A stretch of DNA of 64,000 bases from Saccharothrix sp. S26 (GCF_021390395.1 NZ_JAJUWT010000004.1:310001-374000); one strand, 5' to 3'. Positions 1 through 8,632 are shown, counted from the stretch's first letter. Notes: a model not told the origin generated them from the sequence alone. A program made the numbers and translations.

Positions 1-603
1 CGCTTCCTGGGCAACCGCTCGTCCGGCCGGCAGGGCTACGCGCTGGCCCGGGTCGCCGCCCAGCGCGGCGCGCGGGTGACGCTGGTCGCCGCGCACACCG
101 CGGACCTGGTCGCGCCCGCCGGGGTGGACGTGGTGCGCGTCGGCTCCGCGCTGGAGCTGCGTGACGCGATGCACACCGTCGCCGCCACGGCGCAGGTCGT
201 GGTGATGGCCGCCGCCGTGGCCGACTTCCGGCCGGTGGACCTGGCCGAGCACAAGATCAAGAAGACCGACCGCGACCCCGACCCGGTCGCGCTCACCCGC
301 AACCCGGACATCCTGGCCGAGCTGGTCGCCGCCCGGCGCCCGGGCCAGGTCGTGGTGGGTTTCGCCGCCGAGACCGGCGACCCCGCGACGAGCGTGCTGG
401 AGTACGGTCGCGCGAAGCTCAAGCGCAAGGGTTGTGACTGGCTCGTCGTCAACGCCGTCGGCGACGGCCGCGCGTTCGAGGTCGAGGACAACGCGGGCTG
501 GCTGTTGTCCGCCGACGGCGCCGAGACCCCGATCCCGCTGGGCTCGAAGGCCCGGTTGGCGTCCGCGATGTGGGACGCCGTAGCTCCGACGGTCGAACGT
601 TGA
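1..603 (+). CDS. coaBC: CoaBC, C-terminal part (phosphopantothenate-cysteine ligase domain)
   Basis: The open frame runs in from the window edge, so the start and the N-terminal decarboxylase (CoaC) domain lie outside. The visible 200 codons are the CoaB ligase domain, which joins cysteine to 4'-phosphopantothenate in coenzyme A synthesis. The first residues, RFLGNRSSGRQGYALA, match the family's nucleotide-binding NRSSG-xxG-ALA signature. VVMAAAVADFRP, KIKK and the late VVGFAAET are also typical of CoaB. The stop is about 60 bases before metK, an order common in actinobacteria. It is partial only because of the window edge; no damage is seen. Confidence 0.95.
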   Translation, partial: RFLGNRSSGRQGYALARVAAQRGARVTLVAAHTADLVAPAGVDVVRVGSALELRDAMHTVAATAQVVVMAAAVADFRPVDLAEHKIKKTDRDPDPVALTRNPDILAELVAARRPGQVVVGFAAETGDPATSVLEYGRAKLKRKGCDWLVVNAVGDGRAFEVEDNAGWLLSADGAETPIPLGSKARLASAMWDAVAPTVER

Positions 604-624
604 CGCTCGCGCCCGGCCCCTCAG

Positions 625-630
625 TAAGCT
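625..630 (+). promoter_or_regulatory. candidate -10 box (TAAGCT) for metK
   Basis: TAAGCT lies 36 bases before the metK GTG, in the short gap after coaBC. It fits the actinobacterial TANNNT -10 pattern. With AGGGAG just before the start this gives a leadered transcript. The 63-base gap is too short for a SAM riboswitch and none is visible. Confidence 0.45.
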
Positions 631-666
631 CTAAGTCATTCGCAGATCGGACAGTTAGGGAGTGTC

Positions 667-1869
667 GTGAGCCAGCACAGCAGCAGGCTGTTCACCAGTG
701 AGTCGGTGACCGAAGGGCACCCGGACAAGATCTGCGACGCCATCAGCGACTCGATCCTCGACGCTCTGCTGGCGAAGGATCCGCGCTCGCGCGTCGCGGT
801 GGAGACGATGGTCACCACTGGTCAGGTGCACGTGGCCGGTGAGGTGACCACCGAGGCGTACGCCGACATCCCGTCCATCGTGCGGGACAAGATCGTGGAG
901 ATCGGCTACGACTCCTCGGCCAAGGGCTTCGACGGCTACTCGTGCGGCGTGAACGTCGCCATCGGTTCCCAGTCGCCCGACATCGCGCAGGGCGTGGACA
1001 CGGCGTTCGAGAAGCGGGTCGAGGGCACCGAGGACGAGATCGCCAAGCAGGGCGCGGGCGACCAGGGCCTGATGTTCGGCTACGCCTGCACCGACACCCC
1101 CGAACTCATGCCGTTGCCGATCGCGTTGGCGCACCGCCTGTCCCGGCGGCTGACCGCGGTCCGCAAGGACGGCACGGTGCCGTACCTGCGCCCCGACGGC
1201 AAGACCCAGGTGACCATCGAGTACGCGGGTGACCAGCCGGTGCGCCTGGACACCGTCGTGGTGTCGACGCAGCACGCGGACGGCATCGACCTGGAGAAGC
1301 TGCTCGGCGTCGACATCCGCCAGCACGTGGTGGCCCCCGAGATCGAGGCGCTCGGCCTGGACGCCACCGACGTGCGGCTGCTGGTCAACCCGACCGGCCG
1401 GTTCGTCATCGGCGGCCCGATGGGTGACGCGGGCCTGACCGGCCGCAAGATCATCGTCGACACCTACGGCGGCATGGCCCGCCACGGCGGCGGCGCGTTC
1501 TCGGGCAAGGACCCGTCGAAGGTGGACCGCTCCGCCGCGTACGCGATGCGCTGGGTGGCGAAGAACGCCGTGGCCGCCGGCCTGGCCACGCGCATCGAGG
1601 TCCAGGTGGCGTACGCGATCGGCAAGGCCGCCCCGGTGGGTCTGTTCGTGGAGACCTTCGGCACCGAGACCGTCGACCCGACCAAGATCCAGCAGGCGAT
1701 CAGCGAGGTCTTCGACCTGCGCCCGGCCGCGATCATCCGCGACCTGGACCTGCTGCGCCCGATCTACTCCCCGACCGCCGCGTACGGCCACTTCGGCCGC
1801 ACGGACATCGACCTGCCGTGGGAGAACACCGACCGCGCCGACGCCCTGCGCGCGGCCGCCGGCGCCTGA
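667..1869 (+). CDS. metK: S-adenosylmethionine synthase
   Basis: MetK makes S-adenosylmethionine from ATP and methionine in the cytoplasm. The 400-residue length is standard. Hallmarks are [12 protein letters not shown] near residue 17, [12 protein letters not shown] near 119 and the glycine-rich [19 protein letters not shown] loop. The GTG start at 667 is preceded by AGGGAG and gives the usual [13 protein letters not shown] opening. A perfect 14-bp hairpin about 30 bases after the stop suggests the transcript ends there, separating it from priA. The family assignment is secure. Confidence 0.98.
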   Translation: MSQHSSRLFTSESVTEGHPDKICDAISDSILDALLAKDPRSRVAVETMVTTGQVHVAGEVTTEAYADIPSIVRDKIVEIGYDSSAKGFDGYSCGVNVAIGSQSPDIAQGVDTAFEKRVEGTEDEIAKQGAGDQGLMFGYACTDTPELMPLPIALAHRLSRRLTAVRKDGTVPYLRPDGKTQVTIEYAGDQPVRLDTVVVSTQHADGIDLEKLLGVDIRQHVVAPEIEALGLDATDVRLLVNPTGRFVIGGPMGDAGLTGRKIIVDTYGGMARHGGGAFSGKDPSKVDRSAAYAMRWVAKNAVAAGLATRIEVQVAYAIGKAAPVGLFVETFGTETVDPTKIQQAISEVFDLRPAAIIRDLDLLRPIYSPTAAYGHFGRTDIDLPWENTDRADALRAAAGA

Positions 1870-1898
1870 CCGCCGCGCAGTTCCGCTGGACGAACGCG

Positions 1899-1934
1899 AA
1901 GCAGGGGTCCCCGCCCGGGGACCCCTGCTTTTCC
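1899..1934 (+). terminator. metK terminator hairpin
   Basis: A perfect 14-bp stem (1899-1912 with 1917-1930) and a four-base loop GCCC, followed by TTCCCTT. It lies 30 bases after the metK stop. The stem is GC-rich with a short T run, close to a standard intrinsic terminator. Confidence 0.85.
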
Positions 1935-1982
1935 CTTCTGTCGTCGACCCGAGCCCTGGTGAGCCGGTCGCTCGGTCCGGGC

Positions 1983-2033
1983 TCAGACGAGCGCCGGCCC
2001 CAGGGCGGTGAGCAGGCTTCGGGTTCGGTTCAT
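1983..2033 (-). CDS. possible 16-residue peptide ORF
   Basis: On the minus strand an ATG at 2033 is preceded by GGAGGAGAG at ideal distance and opens a 16-codon frame, MNRTRSLLTALGPALV, ending TGA. No homologue is known to me and short frames occur by chance. The strong ribosome site is the only positive sign. It lies head-to-head with the decayed TPR fragment at 2115-2561. Confidence 0.25.
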   Translation of the reverse strand: MNRTRSLLTALGPALV

Positions 2034-2114
2034 CGGTCTCTCCTCCGTGGTCGTTCGACCTGGGGCGGACGTCGTCGACCGCACGGAGGGCAGCGTCGGG
2101 GTCCGTTCGTGTGA

Positions 2115-2561
2115 ACGGCCGGCGAAGTTCCTGCGCTGCCCTGGTCAGGGCGCCATCCCTGGACCGCGCTCGCCTGGGCCTGGAGCAACGCAAAAGACCA
2201 CCACCAGGCCCTCGACCACGCCACCCGGGGCCTGGGCCACCTCGACAATCCCCGTCGAGGAAGCCCTGTCGCGCTGCCTCGCCGCCTGCTACGCCGCCCT
2301 GGCCGGCGACTGCGCGCCGGCGTCCACGCACGGCGAGGTCGGGCTCGCCCAGTGCGCCGAGCTCGGCCTCCGCGAAGGCGGGGCCGCGTTGCTGAACGCG
2401 ATGGGCTACCTCAGCCACCACCACCGGGCGATCCGCCACTACGGCGCGGTGATCGCCGCGCACCGCGCTATGGGCGACACCGGGAACAGGGGCGCGACGC
2501 CGACCGGGTCCGCCGGCAGCTCGACGCGCTGGTCGAGGAGGCGGCGATCACCCGGACGTGA
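2115..2561 (+). pseudogene. decayed fragment of a TPR-repeat regulator (AfsR/NB-ARC type)
   Basis: No single intact frame covers this stretch, but three pieces read as one TPR tail. Frame 3 from about 2160 gives WTALAWAWSNAKDHHQALDH. Frame 1 from about 2253 gives VEEALSRCLAACYAALAGD and later YLSHHHRAIRHYGAVIAAHR. Frame 3 from about 2490 gives GRDADRVRRQLDALVEEA, ending TGA at 2559-2561. Alternating Ala/Leu helices with AIRHYGAAI-type turns are characteristic of the TPR tails of actinomycete AfsR/SARP or NB-ARC regulators. The N-terminus is gone, one frameshift lies near 2252, and repeats seem deleted near 2490. It is inferred to be a nonfunctional relic. Confidence 0.6.
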
Positions 2562-2655
2562 TCTTGCTCGGGTCGAACGGTTGTTCGATACTGGGGTCAT
2601 GACTGCACGGTGCGCGGTACGGGGCCGGGGTGCGGGTGGCCGTCCCGGTCTCTGG

Positions 2656-2661
2656 TAGACC
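2656..2661 (+). promoter_or_regulatory. leaderless -10 box for priA
   Basis: TAGACC ends seven bases before the GTG at 2669, with no Shine-Dalgarno sequence between. The same layout recurs before rpe, uvrC, the FKBP gene and others here, so a leaderless mRNA is likely. Confidence 0.55.
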
Positions 2662-2668
2662 TCCACCC

Positions 2669-4654
2669 GTGGCGGGCAAGGCGACTACCAGGCGCGGCGA
2701 GCGGGTTCCCGCCGCCGGGCTGCCGGTTGCCCGCGTGTGCGTCGACGTGCCGCTGGCGCACCTCGACCGGCCGTTCGACTACCAGGTCTCCACCGAGCAG
2801 GACGCCGACGCCGTGCCCGGCTGTCGGGTGCGGGTGCGGTTCGCGGGGCAGTTGGTGGACGGCTACCTGCTGGAACGCGCCGAGTCGTCGGAGTACGGGC
2901 GGAAGCTGACGTTCCTGGACCGGGTGATCTCGCCGGAGCCGGTGCTGTCGCCGGAGGTGGCGGAGCTGGCGCGGGCGGTGGCCGACCGGTACGCGGGGTC
3001 GTTGATCGACGTGCTGCGGATGGCGATCCCGCCCCGGCACGCGCGGGTGGAGGCGAAGCCGTCGCCGGAGCCCGTGCCGCCGCCCGAGCCGCCGTCGGAC
3101 GAGGGCTGGGCGCGGTACCCGTTCGGGCCGAACCTGCTGGACGCGCTGCGGTCCGGTCGGGCCGCGCGGGCGGTGTGGCAGGCGCTGCCCGCCGAGGACT
3201 GGCCCGCCCGGCTGGCCGAGGCGGCGGCGTCGATGGCGAGCACGGGCCGGGGCGCGCTGGTGGTCGTGCCCGACCACCGCGACCTGGCCCGGTTGCAGCG
3301 GGCGTGCGCGGCGCTGGTGGGGGAGGCGGGCGTGGTGACGCTGTCGGCCGACCTCGGGCCGTCCGAGCGGTACAAGCGGTGGCTGGCCGTGCGGCGCGGG
3401 TCGGTGCGGGTGGTGCTGGGCACGCGCGGCGCGGCCTTCGCGCCGGTGCGCGACCTCGGGCTGGTCGCGGTCTGGGACGACGGCGACGACCTGCACGCCG
3501 AGCCGCGCATGCCGTACCCGAACGTGCGGGACGTGCTGGTGCAGCGCGCGCACCTGACCGGCGCGTCGTTGCTGGTCGGCGGCTTCGCCCGGACCGCCGA
3601 GGCGCAGCTGCTGGTGGACAGCGGGTGGGCGCACGAGGTGGTCGCGGCCCGCGACGTGCTGCGGGCCGTGGCGCCGCGGGTGGCGGCCGTGGGCGAGAGC
3701 GAGTGGCAGGAGGTCAAGGATCCGGCGGCGAGGTCGGCCCGGCTGCCGTCGATCGCGTTCGACGCGGCGCGGGCCGCGCTGGCGGCGGACACGCCGGTGC
3801 TCATCCAGGTGCCGCGGCGCGGCTACGTGCCCGCGCTGGCGTGCGGCCAGTGCCGGTCACCGGCCCGTTGCCGCCGGTGTGCCGGTCCGCTGGCCCTGCC
3901 GGGCGGCACGCAGGACGGCGTGCCGCGACCCGCGTACTGCCGGTGGTGCGGTGCGACGGAGGCCGCGTACCGCTGCCCGAACTGCGGTTCGCGTCGGCTG
4001 CGCGGCCAGGTGATCGGCGCGCGCCGCACGGCCGAGGAGCTGGGGCGCGCGTTCAGCGGGGTGCCGGTGCGCACGTCCGGCGGTGACGAGGTGCTGGCCG
4101 ACGTGCCGGGCGGTCGGTCGCTGGTGGTGGCCACGCCGGGCGCGGAGCCGCTCGCGCGGGGCGGGTACGGCGCGGCCCTGCTGCTGGACGGCTGGGCGCT
4201 GTTGGGCCGGGCCGACCTGCGGGCGGCGGAGGAGACGCTGCGCCGGTGGATGACGGCGGCCGCCCTGGTGCACGAGGCCGGGCGGGTGGTCGTGGTCGCG
4301 GACTCGTCGTTGGCGCCGGTGCAGGCGCTGGTCCGGTGGGACCCGGTGTGGCACGCGCGGCAGGAGTTGGCCGCGCGGGCCGAGCTGGGGTTCCCGCCCG
4401 CGGTGCGGATGGCGACCGTGGACGGCGCGCCGGACGCGCTGGCCGGCGTGCTGGAGGAGCTGCACCTGCCGCCGACGGGGGAGGTGCTGGGCCCGGTGCC
4501 GTTGTCGGAGGACAAGGAACGCGCGCTGGTCCGGGTGTCCCGGGCGGAGGGCCGCGCGCTGGCCACGGTGCTGGCCGAGGTGCTGGCCGTGCGCAGCGCC
4601 CGCAAGGAGCCGGACGTGGTGCGGGTCAAGCTCGACCCCCTCGAAGTCCTCTGA
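2669..4654 (+). CDS. priA: PriA-like primosomal protein N' lacking helicase motifs
   Basis: This is a 661-residue homologue of the replication restart protein PriA. The N-terminal 3'-DNA-binding domain (PVARVCVDVPLAHLDRPFDYQV) and the paired zinc cysteines (CGQCRSPARCRRC, then YCRWCGATEAAYRCPNCG) are kept. The Walker A loop expected before the GALVVVPDHRDL strand is missing, and the DEAH position reads VWDDGDD. As in other actinobacteria it probably binds DNA without ATP-driven unwinding. The GTG at 2669 is chosen over an in-frame start at 2630 because a -10 box lies seven bases before it. Confidence 0.9.
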   Translation: MAGKATTRRGERVPAAGLPVARVCVDVPLAHLDRPFDYQVSTEQDADAVPGCRVRVRFAGQLVDGYLLERAESSEYGRKLTFLDRVISPEPVLSPEVAELARAVADRYAGSLIDVLRMAIPPRHARVEAKPSPEPVPPPEPPSDEGWARYPFGPNLLDALRSGRAARAVWQALPAEDWPARLAEAAASMASTGRGALVVVPDHRDLARLQRACAALVGEAGVVTLSADLGPSERYKRWLAVRRGSVRVVLGTRGAAFAPVRDLGLVAVWDDGDDLHAEPRMPYPNVRDVLVQRAHLTGASLLVGGFARTAEAQLLVDSGWAHEVVAARDVLRAVAPRVAAVGESEWQEVKDPAARSARLPSIAFDAARAALAADTPVLIQVPRRGYVPALACGQCRSPARCRRCAGPLALPGGTQDGVPRPAYCRWCGATEAAYRCPNCGSRRLRGQVIGARRTAEELGRAFSGVPVRTSGGDEVLADVPGGRSLVVATPGAEPLARGGYGAALLLDGWALLGRADLRAAEETLRRWMTAAALVHEAGRVVVVADSSLAPVQALVRWDPVWHARQELAARAELGFPPAVRMATVDGAPDALAGVLEELHLPPTGEVLGPVPLSEDKERALVRVSRAEGRALATVLAEVLAVRSARKEPDVVRVKLDPLEVL

Positions 4655-4719
4655 CGCCGACCCGACACGGCGACTCCCGGGTGGTTCTGCTTTCCGCCGG
4701 GGTGGAGTAGAAGGGAACG

Positions 4720-6501
4720 ATGCTCCGGTCGACTGTCACCAGCGTCCTCGCATCACTCCTCGTCGCACCACTCCTGCCCGCCGCCGCTTCCGCCGCCGAG
4801 GCGCCGCCGCGCGTGCCCGAAGCCGTCGGGTTCGGCGGCGTGGTCTCCAGCATCGACCCCGACGCCTCGCAGATCGGCGTCGACGTGCTGCGCCGCGGCG
4901 GCAACGCGGTGGACGCGGCGGTCGCCGTGGCGGCCGCGCTGGGCGTCACCGACCCGTTCTCGGCCGGCATCGGCGGCGGCGGGTTCTTCGTGCACTACGA
5001 CGCCCGCACGCACCGCGTGTCCACTGTGGACGGCCGGGAGACCGCGCCCGCCTCGGCGAAGCCGGACCGGTTCGTGGAGGACGGCGTCGCGATCCCGTTC
5101 GCCGAAGCCGTGACCAGCGGGTTGTCGGTGGGCGTGCCCGGCACCCCGCGCACGTGGCAGCAGGCGCTGCGCCAGTGGGGCACCTGGTCGCTGGACCAGG
5201 CCGTGCGGCCCGCCGAGGAGCTGGCCCGGCGCGGCTTCACCGTCGACGCCACCTTCCACCGGCAGGTCGGCGACAACGCCGCCCGGTTCGCCGACTTCAG
5301 CTCGACCAGCGCGCTGTACCTGCCCGGCGGCGCGCCGCCCGCGGTCGGCAGCACGTTCCGCAACCCCGACCTCGCCGACACCTACCGCGAGCTGCGGCGG
5401 CACGGCGTGTCGGCGTTCTACCGGGGCGAGGTGGGCCGCGACCTGGTGGCCGCGGTCCGGCAGCCGCCGGTGGTGGCCGGCACGACCCGCAAGGTCCGGC
5501 CCGGTGACCTGACCGAGGCCGACCTGGCCCGGTACGAGGCGCCGTTGCGGGAGCCCACGCGGGTGCGGTACCGCGACTACGACGTGGTCGGCATGGCCCC
5601 GCCGTCCTCCGGCGGCACGACCGCCGGCGAGGCGTTGAACATCCTGGAGACCACCGACCTGGGCGCCGAGACCCCGGTCCAGTACCTGCACCGGTTCCTG
5701 GAGGCGAGCCGGCTGTCGTTCGCCGACCGCAACCGCTGGGTGGGCGACCCGGCGTTCGTCGACGTCCCGACCCGGGAACTGCTCTCGCAGCGGTTCGCCG
5801 ACAGCCGCGCCTGCCTGATCTCCCCGACCGCCGCGATGACGGGCCCGGTCGCGCCGGGCGACCCGCGCGACCCGAAGCCGTGCGCGGCCACCGGGGAACC
5901 GGCCGCCACGCCGTACGAGGGCACCGACACCACGCACCTCACGGTGGCCGACCGCTGGGGCAACGTGGTCGCCTACACGCTGACCATCGAGCAGGAGGGC
6001 GGCAGCGGGATCGTGGTGCCCGGCCGCGGGTTCCTGCTCAACAACGAGCTGACCGACTTCTCGTTCACCCCGGTCACGCCGGGCGTGCCCGACCCGAACC
6101 TGCCCGGCCCCGGCAAGCGGCCCCGCTCGTCCATGACGCCGACGATCGTGCTCCAGCACGGCAAGCCGGTGCTGGCGCTGGGCTCGCCCGGCGGCGCGAG
6201 CATCATCACCACCGTCCTCCAGGTGCTGACGCAGCGGCTGGACCGCGGCACGCCGCTGGTGCAGGCCATCGCCGCACCGCGGGCGTCCCAGCGCAACGCC
6301 GCCACGACCCAGGCCGAGGCCGCGTTCCTGGCGAGCCCGGAAGCCGAGCCGCTGCGCGCGTTGGGGCACCGGTTCACCTCGACCGCCGAGATCGGCGCGG
6401 TCACCGCGGTCGAACGCCTGCCCGACGGCCGGTGGCGCGCGGCGGCGGAGACGTCCCGGCGCGGTGGCGGCGCGGCCCGGGCGGTGTGGCCCACCCGGTG
6501 A
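4720..6501 (+). CDS. ggt: secreted gamma-glutamyltransferase
   Basis: Ggt is an N-terminal nucleophile hydrolase that moves the gamma-glutamyl group of glutathione and related compounds; it matures by self-cleavage. The 593-residue precursor opens with a Sec signal peptide (about residues 1-26, ending AAASAA). NAVDAAVAVAAALGV and FSAGIGGGGFFVHY are family signatures. The cleavage site is DTTHLTVAD, with nucleophile Thr404, and LLNNELTDFSF and PRSSMTPTIV follow. AGAAGGGA precedes the ATG. A hairpin at 6513-6544 separates it from the convergent downstream gene. Confidence 0.95.
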   Translation: MLRSTVTSVLASLLVAPLLPAAASAAEAPPRVPEAVGFGGVVSSIDPDASQIGVDVLRRGGNAVDAAVAVAAALGVTDPFSAGIGGGGFFVHYDARTHRVSTVDGRETAPASAKPDRFVEDGVAIPFAEAVTSGLSVGVPGTPRTWQQALRQWGTWSLDQAVRPAEELARRGFTVDATFHRQVGDNAARFADFSSTSALYLPGGAPPAVGSTFRNPDLADTYRELRRHGVSAFYRGEVGRDLVAAVRQPPVVAGTTRKVRPGDLTEADLARYEAPLREPTRVRYRDYDVVGMAPPSSGGTTAGEALNILETTDLGAETPVQYLHRFLEASRLSFADRNRWVGDPAFVDVPTRELLSQRFADSRACLISPTAAMTGPVAPGDPRDPKPCAATGEPAATPYEGTDTTHLTVADRWGNVVAYTLTIEQEGGSGIVVPGRGFLLNNELTDFSFTPVTPGVPDPNLPGPGKRPRSSMTPTIVLQHGKPVLALGSPGGASIITTVLQVLTQRLDRGTPLVQAIAAPRASQRNAATTQAEAAFLASPEAEPLRALGHRFTSTAEIGAVTAVERLPDGRWRAAAETSRRGGGAARAVWPTR

Positions 6502-6512
6502 CGTGGGGGTGC

Positions 6513-6544
6513 GGTCCCACCCGCCCCCTCGGTCGGGTGGGACC
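6513..6544. terminator. hairpin between ggt and the convergent membrane gene
   Basis: An 11-bp perfect stem (6513-6523 with 6534-6544) and a 10-base C-rich loop, placed between two convergent genes. It can serve either strand. There is no strong T tract. Confidence 0.6.
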
Positions 6545-6554
6545 ACACCGGTCC

Positions 6555-7751
6555 TCAGCCCAGCGCCACGGTCTCGACCAGCCGGCCCTCGCGGTCGAAC
6601 GCGCTCAGCTGGAAGCCCTGGTCGAGGGGGTTCGAGCGCAGCGGGGGCTGGTGGTCCAGGCGGACGGCGAACGTGCCGTCGCGCACGGCGGCCGGGACCG
6701 TCCGGCCCTGCGGGTCGGTGACCTCGACGCCGCCCACCCGCGCCGCGTCGACCGTGCCGGCCAGCAGCACGTGGGCGCCGTCCGGTTCCGCCTCGCTGCC
6801 GGTCACGAGGTGGACCTCGAACGACGAGCCGCGCCGCGGCGACGCGTCCCGCTCGTAGGCCCGGAACGCCAAGCCGTCGCGGAACTGGCAGTACGCCGTC
6901 GTCCCGGCCTGGTCGTGGATCGCCAGCAAGGCGTCGGCCGCGGGCCCCGAGAACGCGCCGGGGCGCCACCTCAGCGGGTCACCCACCCACGTCGCGCCGT
7001 CGCGCAGGACCCGGTCCAGGCACCGGGCCACGTCCGGGTCGCCCGGGGGCAGCTCCTCCCACGACGTCGACCACTCCGGGCCGGGCAGCCCGTCCGGCTC
7101 CAGCCCCGCCGTGACCGGTCCGGCCGGCGTGGCGAACACCACCGACATCCCCGGGTCGGTGTACGGCGTCACGAACAGGTCGCCGACCAGCGAGACCGGC
7201 ATGGGCTCCCGGCCGGTCCGCTCGCCGGAGGTCGACCGCACCTGGCGGGTCCCGGCCGGCACCCGGCCGATGAGCACACCGCTGCCGGAACGCCACAGCA
7301 CCGACGCCGCGCCGCCCGCGAACCCGACCGGGCCCACCTCGGGGTTGTTCCGGGAGACGGTCGTGTGGGTGAGCTCGCAGAACCGGTCGTCGGTGGCCAC
7401 GAGCACCCGGCGGCCGGCCAGGCCGAGCGTGAACCGCACGTCCGCCGCGCCGAACCCGCACCGCGCCGCGTCGTCCGGGGTCGCGCCGGGCGAGACGGCG
7501 GTCACCGGCGAGCCGTCGGCGTTCGGCCGGGTCGTGGTCGACGCGGGGGGCGCGACGGCGTCCCTGCCGCCCCCGGTCGACTGCACGACGACCGCCCCTC
7601 CGGCGACGAGCAGGGCGACGGCCGCGGCGGCGGCCAGCGGCACGCGCGCCGCCTCACCGCCCAGCACCCGGCGGCGCAACCGTTCCCGCACGTCAGGCGG
7701 CATCGGTCGCCGAGGCGGCAGGCCCGGCGTGATCATCTCCGGCTGGTTCAT
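6555..7751 (-). CDS. single-pass membrane protein coupled to an ECF sigma factor
   Basis: The 398-residue product has a short cytoplasmic N-terminus with a basic DVRERLRRRVL helix, one membrane segment (about residues 37-58) and a large outer domain of unrecognised fold. Its start overlaps the stop of the upstream sigma-factor gene by four bases, so the two are translationally coupled. By position it could be the sigma factor's partner, but the N-terminus lacks the HxxxCxxC zinc motif of ZAS anti-sigma factors. That role is therefore only inferred. Confidence 0.75.
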   Translation of the reverse strand: MNQPEMITPGLPPRRPMPPDVRERLRRRVLGGEAARVPLAAAAAVALLVAGGAVVVQSTGGGRDAVAPPASTTTRPNADGSPVTAVSPGATPDDAARCGFGAADVRFTLGLAGRRVLVATDDRFCELTHTTVSRNNPEVGPVGFAGGAASVLWRSGSGVLIGRVPAGTRQVRSTSGERTGREPMPVSLVGDLFVTPYTDPGMSVVFATPAGPVTAGLEPDGLPGPEWSTSWEELPPGDPDVARCLDRVLRDGATWVGDPLRWRPGAFSGPAADALLAIHDQAGTTAYCQFRDGLAFRAYERDASPRRGSSFEVHLVTGSEAEPDGAHVLLAGTVDAARVGGVEVTDPQGRTVPAAVRDGTFAVRLDHQPPLRSNPLDQGFQLSAFDREGRLVETVALG

Positions 7752-8323
7752 CGCTCCTCCGCGGCACGCAGTCGGGCGCGGGCCCGCGAGATCCGCGAGC
7801 GCACGCTCACCTCGGCGACACCGAGCACCTCGGCCGCCTCGGCGGTGGACAGCTCACCCAGCAGCACCAGTTCCACGGCCTCCCGCTCGGCCCTCGGCAA
7901 CGACGCCACCACCTTCAGGACCCGGCGCAACGCGCGGTCGTCGTCCACCGAGGCGATGACGCTCTCGGCGTGGTCGGGTACCACGTCGTCGTCGGGCACC
8001 CGGCGCAGCGCCCGCCGGAACCGGCCGAGCCGGCGGAACTCGGTGCGCGCGAGGTTGCCCGCCACGGTGTAGAGCCACGGCAGGGCGCTGTCGCGCACCA
8101 GGGTGATGTCGGACCGGCGTCGCCACGCGGCGAGGAACGTGGCGGAGGTGAGGTCCTCGGCGAGCGACCACGACGCCGTCAGCCGGTAGGCGTGGTTCCA
8201 CACCGCCTCGGCGTGCCGGTCGAACAGCGCGGCGAACGCCTGCTTGTCGCCGCGCGCCCACAGCTCCGCGTCGGTGCCCCGCACCTGTGCCGCCCCCTGC
8301 CGACCCGATGTCGCAGCAGTCAT
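7748..8323 (-). CDS. ECF RNA polymerase sigma factor
   Basis: This 191-residue protein directs RNA polymerase to a dedicated promoter set. Region 2 is LFDRHAEAVWNHAYRLT through DLTSATFLAAWRR. Region 4 is LPRAEREAVELVLLGELSTA with the HTH EAAEVLGVAEVSVRSRISRA. The ATG at 8323 (MTAATSGRQG) is chosen; a longer in-frame reading upstream would run antisense through the 50-residue divergent gene. It overlaps the following membrane-protein gene by four bases. The regulon cannot be read from the sequence. Confidence 0.93.
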   Translation of the reverse strand: MTAATSGRQGAAQVRGTDAELWARGDKQAFAALFDRHAEAVWNHAYRLTASWSLAEDLTSATFLAAWRRRSDITLVRDSALPWLYTVAGNLARTEFRRLGRFRRALRRVPDDDVVPDHAESVIASVDDDRALRRVLKVVASLPRAEREAVELVLLGELSTAEAAEVLGVAEVSVRSRISRARARLRAAEER

Positions 8324-8363
8324 GCCAGTAGGTAGCCGCGGCTGCCCCCGCGTTGCAGTCGAC

Positions 8364-8381
8364 CTCATCCCGCGGGATGAG
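8364..8381. promoter_or_regulatory. perfect 18-bp palindrome, candidate operator
   Basis: CTCATCCCGCGGGATGAG is a perfect palindrome in the gap between the sigma-factor gene and the divergent 50-residue gene. The TCATCC/GGATGA half-sites resemble the dyads bound by NarL/LuxR-type response regulators such as DesR. No response-regulator gene is adjacent. It lies 83 bases before the small gene's ATG. Confidence 0.5.
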
Positions 8382-8462
8382 ACCGGTCCGCTACCACGAG
8401 CGGACGCCCGCCGACGTCCTCCCGGCGCACGCTGGAGGCACGCGACGAGCTGAGGAGCGGAC

Positions 8463-8615
8463 ATGACCACGATCACCATGACAGCCACGACCGGCGCGGT
8501 CACCAGGCCGGTGGCCGGCGCGGCGGTCCCCGTGCTGACGGCGGCCCGCTTCCTGGGGCACTTCCTGGCCGCGCTGGTCGGCGTCACCTTCCTCGGCCGT
8601 GACCTGGAGCACTGA
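8463..8615 (+). CDS. small hydrophobic protein, 50 residues
   Basis: An ATG at 8463 follows GAGGAG at good spacing and opens a 50-codon frame. The product has a Thr-rich start (MTTITMTATTGAV) and a likely membrane segment in its second half (about residues 24-44, AARFLGHFLAALVGVTFLG). It is divergent from the ECF sigma gene and has an 18-bp palindrome upstream. No family is recognised. The strong ribosome site, the upstream palindrome and the clean stop before the def promoter support a real gene. Confidence 0.6.
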   Translation: MTTITMTATTGAVTRPVAGAAVPVLTAARFLGHFLAALVGVTFLGRDLEH

Positions 8616-8626
8616 CCGCTCTTTCG

Positions 8627-8632
8627 TAGACT
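8627..8632 (+). promoter_or_regulatory. -10 box (TAGACT) for def
   Basis: TAGACT begins 12 bases after the small upstream gene ends and 35 bases before the def GTG. A GAGGAG ribosome site lies between, so this transcript has a short leader. Confidence 0.5.

Noticed and set aside
604-666. SAM riboswitch before metK
   Set aside because: The gap is only 63 bases with a promoter in it, too short for any known SAM aptamer.
655-2463. A 602-codon minus-strand frame across metK and the relic
   Set aside because: Antisense to the certain metK gene; low-complexity Arg/Gly/Val composition and no motif.
4753-6969. A 738-codon minus-strand frame over ggt
   Set aside because: Antisense to an intact, motif-complete ggt; composition typical of a shadow frame.
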